Assembly (NCBI GenBank): GCA_964353635.1
Contig: CAYGVS010000012.1
Span: forward strand, 1-28,774
Direction of reading: 5' to 3'
Origin: JAPLVB01 sp964353635
GTDB lineage: Archaea > Aenigmatarchaeota > Aenigmatarchaeia > QMZP01
Length of the DNA: 28,774 nt
A program made the translations under genes and the position numbers. Positions 1-7,243 of the stretch are shown here, one piece after another; position 1 is the stretch's first letter, and each line of letters opens with the position of its first letter. The notes under the pieces are model-generated. The model saw only the letters and a list, made by a program, of their open reading frames with translations. It searched no databases and was not told where the DNA came from.

Positions 1-507
1 TGCATCGAAGATGTATCCCCTGTAATTATTCACATCACTCTCCGATCTTATCCAGAATTCTATTGTCCCCTGGTTCCTGTCGAAGTTGCCTGAGGTCTGA
101 TATCTGAGGATCCCGGTCTCGTTTATCCAGATGCCTTGGGAAAATTTTCCGTCCTGAAAATCCAGTGACTCGTTTGCCAGAGGCGAACCGTTTCCCGAGG
201 CCTGGCATTCCAGGTTGCCGTTAAAGTTGCAGAGGAAGTTCGTGTTATAGTCGAAGTAAACTTCCCCGTAGCGCTCTGTCTGATTTGCCGAGAATGACCC
301 ATTCAGATTGTGGAACAGGGTAAGGTTGAGCATCTGGCCGTCATCCGTGGCGTTACACGTGAATGTTATATCATTTGAAGAGTTGAACACCTCATTGGGT
401 AATGGAGAGACTAGGACTACGTCCGGGGGCACGGCCTTTGCCAATGTGGGAAAAAGCAAAAACAGAAAAACGAGGCTACATGCGATTTTTCTTGGAAATA
501 TATGCAT
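1..507 (-). CDS. Secreted LamG-like domain protein (N-terminal part, runs off the window)
   Basis: The open frame reads from an ATG at 507 to the window edge, giving 169 residues without a stop. The N-terminus is a clear signal peptide: basic MHIFPRKIA, a Leu/Phe-rich core, then the cleavage-like LAKA-VPP. The exported part is rich in Asn and Thr, with many N-x-S/T sequons. Near the truncated end, GTIEFWIRSES followed by NNYRGYIF resembles the start of a concanavalin A-like (LamG/laminin G_3) domain, which usually binds carbohydrate or other ligands outside the cell. A GAGGAG Shine-Dalgarno site lies 6 nt upstream of the ATG and overlaps the stop of the KaiC-like gene, so the two are probably co-transcribed. 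The LamG assignment rests on a short stretch and the rest of the protein is not visible. Confidence 0.8.
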   Translation of the reverse strand, partial: MHIFPRKIACSLVFLFLLFPTLAKAVPPDVVLVSPLPNEVFNSSNDITFTCNATDDGQMLNLTLFHNLNGSFSANQTERYGEVYFDYNTNFLCNFNGNLECQASGNGSPLANESLDFQDGKFSQGIWINETGILRYQTSGNFDRNQGTIEFWIRSESDVNNYRGYIFDA

Positions 508-516
508 CTTTTCTCC

Positions 517-1437
517 TCAGGGTTTGTCTATCCCGCCGAAGACCTCCTGCTCAGGATAGACCTCTATCCCCCGTCCTGTTATCTGCATGGCCACTATCTT
601 CTTCTTGTGCTTGGCTCCCCTCATCTTGAGGACCTCTATGGCCGACTCCCTGATGTCGCCCTTTCTAATGTTATACAGGACTATCACTCCGTCAGCCAGG
701 AACTCCTCCATGCCGGATGGGCTGAATACTGTGGGAATCTGCTTCGTTTCTGTTATCATGAACGAGGTGGTACCCATCTCCTCGAAGAATCTGAACAGCT
801 GCTCTATGTAGCTCCTGTAATTTTCCATCCCGTCAAAGGCCGAGGCTATGGAGCTCAGGGAGTCCACGACCACTTTGTCCGGCCTGAATCCTTCAGGGAG
901 TATAAGCGGCTTTATATCTATGAGCAGCTCGCCCTTCTTCTTGGCAAGCAGAGCGTCTATGGACCTGGCTATGTCAAAGATGCTGAACCGCTTTATGAGA
1001 AGCTTGCCCTTCTTTTCCAGCTCATCGGGGCCCCATCCGAACTCCCTCATGTGCTTCCTCAGCCTCTCTTCGGACTCCTCAAAGCTCATGTATAGGCATT
1101 TTTCTCCCATCTTCGCGGCCTCGGAAAGTATCTGCAGGCACATTATTGTTTTGCCAGAGCCTGCTCCTCCGGCCACAAGGACGGAGTTCCCTTTCGGTAT
1201 GCCCTTCTCGAAAAGCCCGTCAAACCCCTTTATCCCGGTCTTTATGTACTGCTTGCCATCTTCCAGGGCCTGAGGTTTCTTAATCTCGGTCTCCACGGCC
1301 TTCTTTATCTTATCAACATCAAAAAAACCGCTTCTGGAAGAAGGCTTTTGCCTGTGTACATCTTTCTTAAAAGCCTTTTTCTGTTTCATGTGGGGATTGC
1401 TCTTTCTTGTTTTTGGTGCCTTCGCGATTAATACCAC
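517..1437 (-). CDS. KaiC-like RecA-fold ATPase, single domain (306 aa)
   Basis: Single-domain member of the KaiC/RadA-like archaeal ATPases, often linked to signalling and motility. After a basic low-complexity N-terminus (residues 1-55) the core starts at IKTGIKGFDGLF. Walker A is GGAGSGKT (about 90-97), the catalytic acidic pair follows in SFEES (about 118-122), and Walker B is VVVDSLSS (about 189-196). The C-terminal LKMRGAKH and ITGRGIEVYP are typical of the family. The start is a GTG at 1437; a box A on this strand (1458-1465) lies about 25 nt upstream, fitting a leaderless mRNA. Met17 is an alternative start that would remove part of the basic tail. The next gene, a LamG-like secreted protein, follows within 10 nt, so the pair looks operonic. 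The precise role is unknown. Confidence 0.92.
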   Translation of the reverse strand: MVLIAKAPKTRKSNPHMKQKKAFKKDVHRQKPSSRSGFFDVDKIKKAVETEIKKPQALEDGKQYIKTGIKGFDGLFEKGIPKGNSVLVAGGAGSGKTIMCLQILSEAAKMGEKCLYMSFEESEERLRKHMREFGWGPDELEKKGKLLIKRFSIFDIARSIDALLAKKKGELLIDIKPLILPEGFRPDKVVVDSLSSIASAFDGMENYRSYIEQLFRFFEEMGTTSFMITETKQIPTVFSPSGMEEFLADGVIVLYNIRKGDIRESAIEVLKMRGAKHKKKIVAMQITGRGIEVYPEQEVFGGIDKP

Positions 1438-1457
1438 CTATATATTATTGTTTTTAT

Positions 1458-1476
1458 GATATAAAAGTTAACTTTT
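1458..1476 (-). promoter_or_regulatory. Box A with overlapping 14-bp perfect palindrome (kaiC-like gene promoter)
   Basis: On the minus strand TTTATATC (1458-1465) is a good archaeal TATA box about 25 nt before the GTG start at 1437. The sequence AAAAGTTAACTTTT at 1463-1476 is a perfect palindrome overlapping the upstream edge of the box, where the BRE would sit. A partial repeat (GTTAA) follows directly. A dimeric repressor site is an inference. Confidence 0.55.
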
Positions 1477-1597
1477 GTTAAAGGCTGGATATATGGAGGT
1501 TTAAACACAAGGCCGAATTCATGAAACGTCCGACATGTTTATGTACTTTAATAGCAAAATAAACAACTGGTAGTATCAGGCTCATCATAAAATATCC

Positions 1598-1680
1598 GGC
1601 ATACCCGCTTTGTGTAAATAGGGCATTCTGTGCATGAAGTCGACCAAAATCAACCTTTTATGCACAAAGCCTGGCATACC
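1598..1680. repeat. Nested inverted and direct repeats upstream of the 112-aa gene
   Basis: The right arm TTTATGCACAAAGC (1657-1670) can pair with either of two left arms: GCTTTGTGTAAA (1607-1618, one gap) or TGTGCAT (1629-1635). GGCATACC occurs as a direct repeat at 1598-1605 and 1673-1680, outside the arms. The cluster ends just before the box A at 1687, where a regulator would be expected to bind. The 278-base gap 1438-1715 holds this, the two promoters and no convincing gene. Confidence 0.4.
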
Positions 1681-1686
1681 GAAAAG

Positions 1687-1694
1687 TTTAAATA
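1687..1694 (+). promoter_or_regulatory. Box A for the 112-aa/KaiC-like operon
   Basis: TTTAAATA is centred about 25 nt before the ATG at 1716, so the transcript probably starts at or next to the start codon (leaderless). There is no Shine-Dalgarno site in between. Confidence 0.6.
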
Positions 1695-1715
1695 ATTCAG
1701 AAGGACATATAAACC

Positions 1716-2054
1716 ATGGCTGATGTGAACTTCATAGACGTAAAAAAGGACGGTATATCCCTCAACCTTAACATCTCGAGGGAGGAGTACGAGTTCCTGA
1801 AGCAGTCCACTTCTGACCTGATGATCGTGCCGATAAGCTCCAAGTTCATGAACCACCTTCTTACCACAGGAAAGCTCGGCAACAGCAGCAGACTGATGCT
1901 CCCAAAAAAAATCCTGGACGGGCTGGATGTAAAGAAGATGGACAAAAAGGTTTCCGGAAGGATATTCCGGCTGAACGGTTCTGTCTACCTTCTCACAAGG
2001 CTTCATGGAAGGAAGAACGGCATACCGGTATTTGGAGGAGAGAGCGATGGATAG
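1716..2054 (+). CDS. Uncharacterised 112-aa protein coupled to a KaiC-like ATPase
   Basis: I do not recognise this family with certainty. It is a small soluble protein with no signal peptide or TM segment. The centre reads LGNSSRLMLPKKILDG, followed by SGRIFRLNGSVYLLTRL, a predicted beta-rich pattern that could be a small DNA- or protein-binding fold (loosely AbrB-like, unproven). The start is the ATG about 25 nt downstream of a box A. The stop TAG at 2052-2054 lies inside the next gene: the two overlap by 8 nt, and the Shine-Dalgarno site of the KaiC-like gene lies within this one. That tight coupling suggests a dedicated partner or regulator made in fixed ratio with the ATPase. Confidence 0.8.
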   Translation: MADVNFIDVKKDGISLNLNISREEYEFLKQSTSDLMIVPISSKFMNHLLTTGKLGNSSRLMLPKKILDGLDVKKMDKKVSGRIFRLNGSVYLLTRLHGRKNGIPVFGGESDG

Positions 2055-2721
2055 GGTTACGACAGGCCTTCAGAGGCTTGACAAGCTGCTTGGCGGAGGC
2101 TTCCCGGACAAGACAATAGTCCTGCTTTCGGGAGGCCCGGGAACCGGAAAGACGCTTTTTGCGATGAACTTCCTTCTCGAGGGCGCCAGAAAAGGCGAAA
2201 GGTGCTGCTATGTTAGCCTCAGCGAGACAAAAGAAGAGATAGTCAGGGCGTGTAAGGGAATCGAGAGAATGAAGGATGTGGAGAAGCTCTTGGGCAAGAA
2301 CCTTGCCATAGAGTACATAGGCCTGAGCGACAGCGATGTCAACCTTAAGATGTTCGTATCTCTGATAAGGGAATACCCCAAGATAGACAGGATCGTGATA
2401 GACAATGCGAACAAGATGCTCATGTTCGCCGAAACGGCAAGGATCTACAGGATAAACTTCTCCCAGATCCTTGAATCCCTCAGAAGCGCGGGATGCGGCC
2501 TGGTCATCTGCGAGGCTGATGAGGAGAGGATAGACAGCGGCAACGGGGAGGCGTACGAGTGTGACGGCGTAATCAGCCTGTCATTCCTCGACCTCGAGGA
2601 GAAGCCCATGAGGGCTCTGTCCATACACAAGATGAGATACTCGTCTTTCGAGGCAAAGGTGCCGCACGAATTCGTGATAAATAACACAAGTCTCAAGCTT
2701 GAGGAAACAAAAGTGATTTAA
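2047..2721 (+). CDS. KaiC-like RecA-fold ATPase, short form (224 aa)
   Basis: A compact KaiC-like NTPase. The family opening TTGLQRLDKLLGGGFP is at residues 5-20, Walker A GGPGTGKT at 29-36, an acidic catalytic position in SLSET (57-61), and Walker B RIVIDNA ending at D119. The C-terminal half has the family LSIHKMRYS strand. The ATG at 2047 is chosen over an upstream ATG at 2005 because GGAGG at 2034-2038 is correctly spaced for it and the KaiC domain begins there. It is coupled by an 8-nt overlap to the 112-residue gene upstream. It differs from the other KaiC-like ATPase here in lacking the basic N-terminal extension. Probably a signalling or assembly NTPase; substrate unknown. Confidence 0.9.
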   Translation: MDRVTTGLQRLDKLLGGGFPDKTIVLLSGGPGTGKTLFAMNFLLEGARKGERCCYVSLSETKEEIVRACKGIERMKDVEKLLGKNLAIEYIGLSDSDVNLKMFVSLIREYPKIDRIVIDNANKMLMFAETARIYRINFSQILESLRSAGCGLVICEADEERIDSGNGEAYECDGVISLSFLDLEEKPMRALSIHKMRYSSFEAKVPHEFVINNTSLKLEETKVI

Positions 2722-2835
2722 CTAAGATTGCTTCGATTCGAGCTTCCTGTTGATGCTCTTGAGCTCGTTTTCTATAGTCTCTAGCCTCTTGAGTATCCTC
2801 TTCACAAGAATGGAGTTGCTTGACATGTATCCCAT
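2722..2835 (-). CDS. Small coiled-coil protein (37 aa)
   Basis: A short frame reads from ATG 2835 (or ATG 2826, four codons fewer) to TAG 2722-2724. The product is one amphipathic helix: hydrophobics in heptad positions in VKRILKRLETIENELK, then a basic/Ser tail. Codon choice (AGG, ATA, CTC, AAG) matches the surrounding genes. Its stop abuts the convergent KaiC-like gene. A TATA-like TTTAAGATT lies upstream in the gap shared with the divergent 335-aa gene. The size and lack of homology information keep this tentative. Confidence 0.5.
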   Translation of the reverse strand: MGYMSSNSILVKRILKRLETIENELKSINRKLESKQS

Positions 2836-2890
2836 ATAATCATGAAGGATAATCTTAAATCCTTATTATGCAAAATGGCGAGATTTAAAT

Positions 2891-3898
2891 ATGGAGTTCT
2901 CTGAGTTCCTGAGAAAGGGTATGATAGAATCTTTTTATGGGGGAATCATCACCAGATACCACATAAAGAGGAGGAGAAGGGTGACGCTTTTTTTCGGCGA
3001 CATATTCATAAATTACGTGAAGGAATGCGAGAAGTCAGGCTTCAGGGATGAAATGCTCTCCGCGGGGCGGGAATGGATGTTCCTGTATTTTGATGTACTG
3101 GTTCCACCAGCCATGAAGAAGCTCCCCATTCCCCTTCTGAACGTGGCCATGAAGAAGGCATGGAAGAACATAGGTCTTATGGACGACTTCAGCATCGAGA
3201 AGAAAGGCGACACTGTGACCATAAGGACGAAGAACGAGGCCATAACAAGGGTGATCGGTAATAACGGTTTCTCCGTGGGCCTGTTCATGGGGATACTCAA
3301 TTCGCTGTACGGGAGCGTGGATATAGTGAGAATAAGGCAGGCCAGCAGAGACAGCGTCTATGTTTTCAAGGTAGGAGGTGGGGAGGTCAAAATAGAAGGG
3401 AAGACGAAAAGCGAATATGACAACCTCAACAGGCCCCAGAAAGGAGGCGGGATGAACCTGAAATATGCCGTCAGGAAAAAAATACTCGAGCTGGAAAAAG
3501 GGAATAGAGTCATATTCAGGGGAGCGCCAGTATACCTTGTTGAGAACACAATCTTCCATATAATAGGCAACCATGGCCTGCTGCTCGAGCGGGTGCAGGA
3601 GATATCCCATGAATTTTTCAGGAGAATGGTGACATCCGAGGCGACCAAAGAAAAAAAGCTCCTCCTCCTCAAGACCCTGCTGCAAAGCATGGGATGGGGA
3701 ATCGTGAAGATAGCCATCAGGGATGGGAGTATAGAGGTGGATATAACAGGCCCCCCGTATGGTGCGCAGAAGGGGAATGACAACTGGGATTTCCTCATAA
3801 GGGCGATCCTGGGCTATCTCTGGATCATTGACAAGGGATACAGGATAGAGAACAAATACGAAAGAAACAGGCATCTGAGTATTATTTATTCAAGATGA
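2891..3898 (+). CDS. Uncharacterised 335-aa protein, possible tandem duplication
   Basis: I do not recognise this protein firmly. It appears to contain two similar alpha/beta halves (about 15-170 and 195-335). Each has a long helical stretch (LLNVAMKKAWKNIG; LLLLKTLLQSMGWG), a strand pair with charged turns (FSIEKKGDTVTI; VKIAIRDGSIEVDITG), a helical Gly-containing segment (GFSVGLFMGILNSLYG; WDFLIRAILGYLW) and a closing strand. This recalls V4R-like small-molecule binding domains, but the resemblance is by pattern only. It is basic overall with no TM segment. The ATG follows an AT-rich upstream region with no Shine-Dalgarno site. The 3' end overlaps the convergent radical SAM gene by 9 nt. 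Confidence 0.8.
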   Translation: MEFSEFLRKGMIESFYGGIITRYHIKRRRRVTLFFGDIFINYVKECEKSGFRDEMLSAGREWMFLYFDVLVPPAMKKLPIPLLNVAMKKAWKNIGLMDDFSIEKKGDTVTIRTKNEAITRVIGNNGFSVGLFMGILNSLYGSVDIVRIRQASRDSVYVFKVGGGEVKIEGKTKSEYDNLNRPQKGGGMNLKYAVRKKILELEKGNRVIFRGAPVYLVENTIFHIIGNHGLLLERVQEISHEFFRRMVTSEATKEKKLLLLKTLLQSMGWGIVKIAIRDGSIEVDITGPPYGAQKGNDNWDFLIRAILGYLWIIDKGYRIENKYERNRHLSIIYSR

Positions 3899-4954
3899 CT
3901 GACCCTTATTAGTGCACCAGTAGTCCAGCCCCCCTGCATGCTCCCGCCTGGTATGGCATCCCGCCTTGCATCTTTCCGATGAGGCACAGGTCGCGCATTC
4001 TGCGGGCAGGGAAAAGCCTGAGGTGAATTCATCCAGCCTCTTTTTGTATGCCTCCTGAAAGCCTGTCCCATTAAGCTCAAAGATGTTCATCATGGGCTTT
4101 CTCTGGGTCACACAGAAGTACACGTCCCCGTTAGTTGAGATGTTAGTAAGCACTCCGGAAGATGCCACGCAGGAAACGTGGGATGTCGGGATTTTGGTTT
4201 TATGGAAGGGGAAAAGCGGCTCACCCACCTCTATATGTCTGGCTCCTGTCTCCTCTGCAAACGAGATTAGCTCTTCAAGGGTTTTCACGTAATTAGTAGG
4301 CATTATGTCCGAATTCTCAAGGCCGCATCCTTCGGAGGGCATCATGTCCCAGACCCTGCATCTGTGCGTCCCGGTTTTCCTTGCAAACTGGAATATTTTG
4401 CGTATCTCCTTTTCGTTGTGCCTTGTGACAACAGTCTGGGAAACGCATGTTATTCCGGCCTTCTTTGCGGATTCCAGCGCCATCACCGCTCCCCGGAAGG
4501 AGCCTTTCTTGCCCCGTATGTAGTCATGCTTTTTGCTTTCCAAGCTGTCTATGTTTATCTGGACCTGGGAAAGGCCGAGCTCCTTCAGCTCAATAGCCAG
4601 CTTGTCCGTGAGGAGATAGCCGTTGGTGTTCATGTGGACCACGAAGCCCATGTCCTTTGCCTTTTTGACAGCATACTTGAGGTGGGGATAAACAGTGGGT
4701 TCCCCTCCGGAAAGCGTGATCTGCATGATTCCTGCTTCAGAAAGTGTTTTGAGGAGGCAATCCAGCCTGCTCTTTGTCATGTGCTCCCTCTTTATTCCGG
4801 ATTTCCGCCCCGTGTTTGCATAGCACCACACGCAATTAAAATTGCATGCGTTGGTAACCTCCACCACTGCCCAGCATAGCCTCCTTTTCTCCAGGAAGGC
4901 CCTTACTTTCTCATGCGCGTCATTCTCTTCCCAGTCAAAAGTGACAACACACAT
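3890..4954 (-). CDS. Radical SAM protein with SPASM-type C-terminal cluster domain (354 aa)
   Basis: The radical SAM signature is CNFNCVWC (C37, C41, C44), ligating the 4Fe-4S cluster that cleaves S-adenosylmethionine. GGEP (83-86) and the NTNGYLL strand (about 114-120) are canonical. The C-terminal third has cysteines in a SPASM-like arrangement (CVASSGV, YFCVTQ, CATCASSERCKAGC, YWC), expected to hold auxiliary clusters, as in enzymes that modify peptides or porphyrin-type substrates. The ATG follows the TGA of the UbiA gene with no gap, so translation is probably coupled. The pairing with a prenyltransferase hints at a modified isoprenoid or quinone-like product, but the substrate cannot be read from the sequence. 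Confidence 0.9.
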   Translation of the reverse strand: MCVVTFDWEENDAHEKVRAFLEKRRLCWAVVEVTNACNFNCVWCYANTGRKSGIKREHMTKSRLDCLLKTLSEAGIMQITLSGGEPTVYPHLKYAVKKAKDMGFVVHMNTNGYLLTDKLAIELKELGLSQVQINIDSLESKKHDYIRGKKGSFRGAVMALESAKKAGITCVSQTVVTRHNEKEIRKIFQFARKTGTHRCRVWDMMPSEGCGLENSDIMPTNYVKTLEELISFAEETGARHIEVGEPLFPFHKTKIPTSHVSCVASSGVLTNISTNGDVYFCVTQRKPMMNIFELNGTGFQEAYKKRLDEFTSGFSLPAECATCASSERCKAGCHTRREHAGGLDYWCTNKGQSS

Positions 4955-5782
4955 TCAATCACCGCCTACAAAAGGCTCAAACAACAGATATATGGAAAAT
5001 GCGACAAATGAGGACAGCACGCAATACCTTGCCGACCTGTGCCTGCCTGTGGCAAGGAAGAGGGATGTTAAAATCCCAAACGGCGCGAATGGGAATAAGA
5101 GGTAACATTTTGAGATGAGGACGGATGCAGAGAACCCCAGGAACATGAAATGCACAAATCTTTTTGTTTCATCATTCCCTATTACGACTGGCAGCGTCTT
5201 TGCCCCTGCTGCAAGGTCTCCCGTATATCCCCTTATATCCCCCATCATGTTGGCCAGGGTGCCGAATAAGAAAGCCGTGAAAAGAACAGGGAGCGTTTCT
5301 GCTGTCATAGTTCCTTTGGCAGAAATCCCTATCATGAAGGCCAGGCCTATGGTCAGGCCTGTGTACAGGTTCTTGGCAAGGAATTTTTTCTTTACCCTGA
5401 ATATGGAGTATGCGATTATCACTGGCATGCTCATGACAACAAGAAGCAGAGAAAGAAAGGGGAGAAATAGCGAGGAAAAAACGCTAACTGCGAACATGGC
5501 TATGGTTATTTTCATACCCAGACCATTCGTGACAAACACATTCAGTTTTTTGTCATTTATTATGTCTTCTTCCTTGTCCACGAGGTGGTTATAGGCATAT
5601 CCTCCTGCCGATGCAAAGAAGACTGAAAGGAAAAGCGCTGCCAGAATGGGAGAAGGCTGGTTCAGGAGGAGATAGCCTGAGACAGCTGTTCCGGATATGA
5701 AAAGGCAGGTTTCCACCCTTATGAAAGACCAGAATTCCCTTGTTAAGAAAAAAAATGCTTTTTTTCCCTCTCTTGTGCTCAT
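4955..5782 (-). CDS. UbiA-family prenyltransferase (275 aa)
   Basis: Integral membrane prenyltransferase with about eight hydrophobic segments. The first Asp motif is NHLVDKEED (N65, D69, D73); the second is DIRGYTGD (D182, D189) followed by KTLPVVIG. These bind Mg-diphosphate of the prenyl donor. In archaea the family includes digeranylgeranylglyceryl-phosphate synthase (membrane lipid synthesis) and aromatic prenyltransferases for quinones or hemes; I cannot choose between them. The ATG at 5782 lies about 25 nt from a strong box A, so the mRNA is probably leaderless. It leads a two-gene operon with the radical SAM protein. Confidence 0.9.
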   Translation of the reverse strand: MSTREGKKAFFFLTREFWSFIRVETCLFISGTAVSGYLLLNQPSPILAALFLSVFFASAGGYAYNHLVDKEEDIINDKKLNVFVTNGLGMKITIAMFAVSVFSSLFLPFLSLLLVVMSMPVIIAYSIFRVKKKFLAKNLYTGLTIGLAFMIGISAKGTMTAETLPVLFTAFLFGTLANMMGDIRGYTGDLAAGAKTLPVVIGNDETKRFVHFMFLGFSASVLISKCYLLFPFAPFGILTSLFLATGRHRSARYCVLSSFVAFSIYLLFEPFVGGD

Positions 5783-5802
5783 AGTTAGCTGAATGGATTT
5801 AT

Positions 5803-5810
5803 TATATAAA
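5803..5810 (-). promoter_or_regulatory. Box A for the UbiA/radical SAM operon
   Basis: TTTATATA on the minus strand is centred about 25 nt before the ATG at 5782. The AT-rich stretch continues to about 5860. No Shine-Dalgarno site precedes the start. Confidence 0.65.
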
Positions 5811-5934
5811 TGTTTATAAAATAATGTTTAAACATAAAGACAAATTGTATAATAATTGCATAATTAATCCTGAAAAAAAGAATCGAGCTGAGAAAAAGCT
5901 TTGGCTAAGCATGTTTGACAGATTTGAAAGAAAT

Positions 5935-6303
5935 CTATTTCAGGGCTGATTTGACCCTTTTCACAAGGTCCTTGTTGTCAAAGGGCTTTGTCACGTAATC
6001 AGAAACCTTGAGTTTTCCGAGGGTCTCCTTCCCTACTTCCGAGAACCGTGCCACTGTCACGAATATTATCTTGATGGCCTTGTTCTTCGGGTCTGCCCTG
6101 ATCCTCTCCACGGTCTCCCTGCCGCTCATGCCAGGCATCATCATGTCCATGAGAATAAGTTCCGGTTTCGCTTCCTTGAGCTTCTTCAGGCAGTCCTGGC
6201 CGCTCGGAACCGCTGTCACCTCAAAGCCTTCCTGGTCAAGAACGGCCTTGACAAGGGTCAGCACGTTCTCCTCATCATCCACTACCATTATCTTCTTTGC
6301 CAT
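5935..6303 (-). CDS. Stand-alone response regulator receiver (CheY-like, 122 aa)
   Basis: One receiver domain and nothing else. The acidic pocket is D9/D10 (VVDDEEN), the phospho-acceptor D53 in LILMDMMMPGMSG, the switch T83 in FVTVA and the conserved K106 in VTKPF. All residues for phosphorylation are present. There is no DNA-binding or other output domain, so it must act by protein contact, as CheY-like archaeal receivers do. It is divergent from the Walker-less KaiC-like gene at 6432; both promoters share the 128-nt gap. A 6-bp hairpin (AGATTT/AAATCT, 5920-5936) overlaps the stop. A cognate kinase is not adjacent, but two lie within 8 kb. Confidence 0.95.
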   Translation of the reverse strand: MAKKIMVVDDEENVLTLVKAVLDQEGFEVTAVPSGQDCLKKLKEAKPELILMDMMMPGMSGRETVERIRADPKNKAIKIIFVTVARFSEVGKETLGKLKVSDYVTKPFDNKDLVKRVKSALK

Positions 6304-6402
6304 CTTAGTATATTATTGGTTTCGGGTTTAATAAATGTTCGCTTTCTGGTCAGACCTGCACATATTAATGTTTTAACATTTTTGACAAATGTTTATCTAT
6401 GG

Positions 6403-6410
6403 TTTATATA
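6403..6410 (+). promoter_or_regulatory. Box A for the Walker-less KaiC-like gene
   Basis: TTTATATA is centred about 25 nt before the ATG at 6432, predicting a leaderless transcript. On the other strand an ATTTATTAAA-type box near 6330 would serve the divergent receiver gene. Confidence 0.6.
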
Positions 6411-6431
6411 ATCCAAAAATAATAGAGATTT

Positions 6432-7079
6432 ATGGATTTGATGGATTTGAGCGGGACGGATATGGGGATTTCAAAGAGCGTGCTGTCCTTGCAGAATAAT
6501 GAAGCCCATATAGACCTGTTGGACATGCTCCGCAAATCGCATGAAAAAGGCCATGTGCCTGTTAACAAGTTCCTTCTCGTGCTCCTGAGCGAGGAGCAGT
6601 ACATAAACCGGCTTTGTGACATGGTGAATTCCGTCAAGCAGGCCGGAAGCAAAATCTGCTATGTATGCGTGAGCAGGCCGTACAAGGATGTGATTGCGGA
6701 GCTGAAAAGGAGCAAGATAAACACGGATTTCTTCTTTTTCATAGACGTCCTAAGCAGCCACTACGGGAAGCCCGAGCCAAGGAAGGACTGCATATTCCTG
6801 GATTCTCCCAAGGACCTGGATGCTATTAGGAACGCCATTGAATGGGCGATAGAGAAGAACGACTGCACTGTCCTCCTTTTTGACACCCTTTCCAACCTTC
6901 TTGTATACCAAGAGAACTTCCCCATCCTGAAGTTCGCCCACAGCCTCACGCTGGAAAGGGGTGAAGACGTGATAAAGCTATTCCTGATAATGAAAGACAA
7001 TCCCGTGCTGGAAAATGAGAGCAAGGAGCTTATAAGCGACCTGAGCATGTTCGCTGACAAGACCATGGATTTCGGTTAA
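6432..7079 (+). CDS. KaiC-like protein lacking Walker A (215 aa), signalling-associated
   Basis: Paralogue of the product at 13163-13681. Shared features are ICYVCVSRPYKDVI versus ICYVSLNKPYSSVL, FFFIDV versus FFFIDC, the Walker B-like VLLFDTLSNLLVYQ versus ALIFDSLSTLLVYE, a following FAHSL/FTHSL helix, and the closing DLSMFAD/DISMFAD. The fold looks like the KaiC/RecA core, but the P-loop position holds no GxxGxGKT, so ATP hydrolysis is unlikely. Such proteins occur near archaeal histidine kinases and may be adaptors or inhibitors of true KaiC-like ATPases; this is inference. A 30-residue N-terminal extension is unique to this copy. It is divergent from a receiver. Confidence 0.85.
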   Translation: MDLMDLSGTDMGISKSVLSLQNNEAHIDLLDMLRKSHEKGHVPVNKFLLVLLSEEQYINRLCDMVNSVKQAGSKICYVCVSRPYKDVIAELKRSKINTDFFFFIDVLSSHYGKPEPRKDCIFLDSPKDLDAIRNAIEWAIEKNDCTVLLFDTLSNLLVYQENFPILKFAHSLTLERGEDVIKLFLIMKDNPVLENESKELISDLSMFADKTMDFG

Positions 7080-7088
7080 ATCGGTTTA

Positions 7089-7175
7089 TTATACAAAAAG
7101 ACAAATAACCTGCTTGGCAACTTCGGGCTCGAAAAAGCTGCTGAATATCCCCTTAATATCGTCCTTTAATGTCAT
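7089..7175 (-). CDS. Possible 28-aa ORF or gene remnant downstream of the Cache kinase
   Basis: In the 164-nt gap between convergent genes a minus-strand frame reads ATG 7175 to TAA 7089. It begins MTLKDDIKGIFSSFFEPEVA and ends in a hydrophobic stretch before two stops. A GGAG lies about 8 nt upstream of the ATG. Its amphipathic start looks protein-like, but it is too short to distinguish a micro-protein from the 5' remnant of a lost gene. Confidence 0.25.
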   Translation of the reverse strand: MTLKDDIKGIFSSFFEPEVAKQVICLFV

Positions 7176-7243
7176 TTCTTGTCTCCGGTCCCCCTTAAGG
7201 AATCCACTTACATGGCTTCTGTAACGAAATGGGGTTTCCGTCC

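Noticed and set aside
502..1095. 197-codon plus-strand frame over the KaiC-like gene
   Set aside because: The opposite strand encodes a clear ATPase with Walker A and B across the same bases.
3035..3874. 279-codon frame antisense to the 335-aa gene
   Set aside because: Low-plausibility composition (many Pro, His, Tyr), no start signals; the sense frame has the genome's codon preference and fitting 5' sequence.
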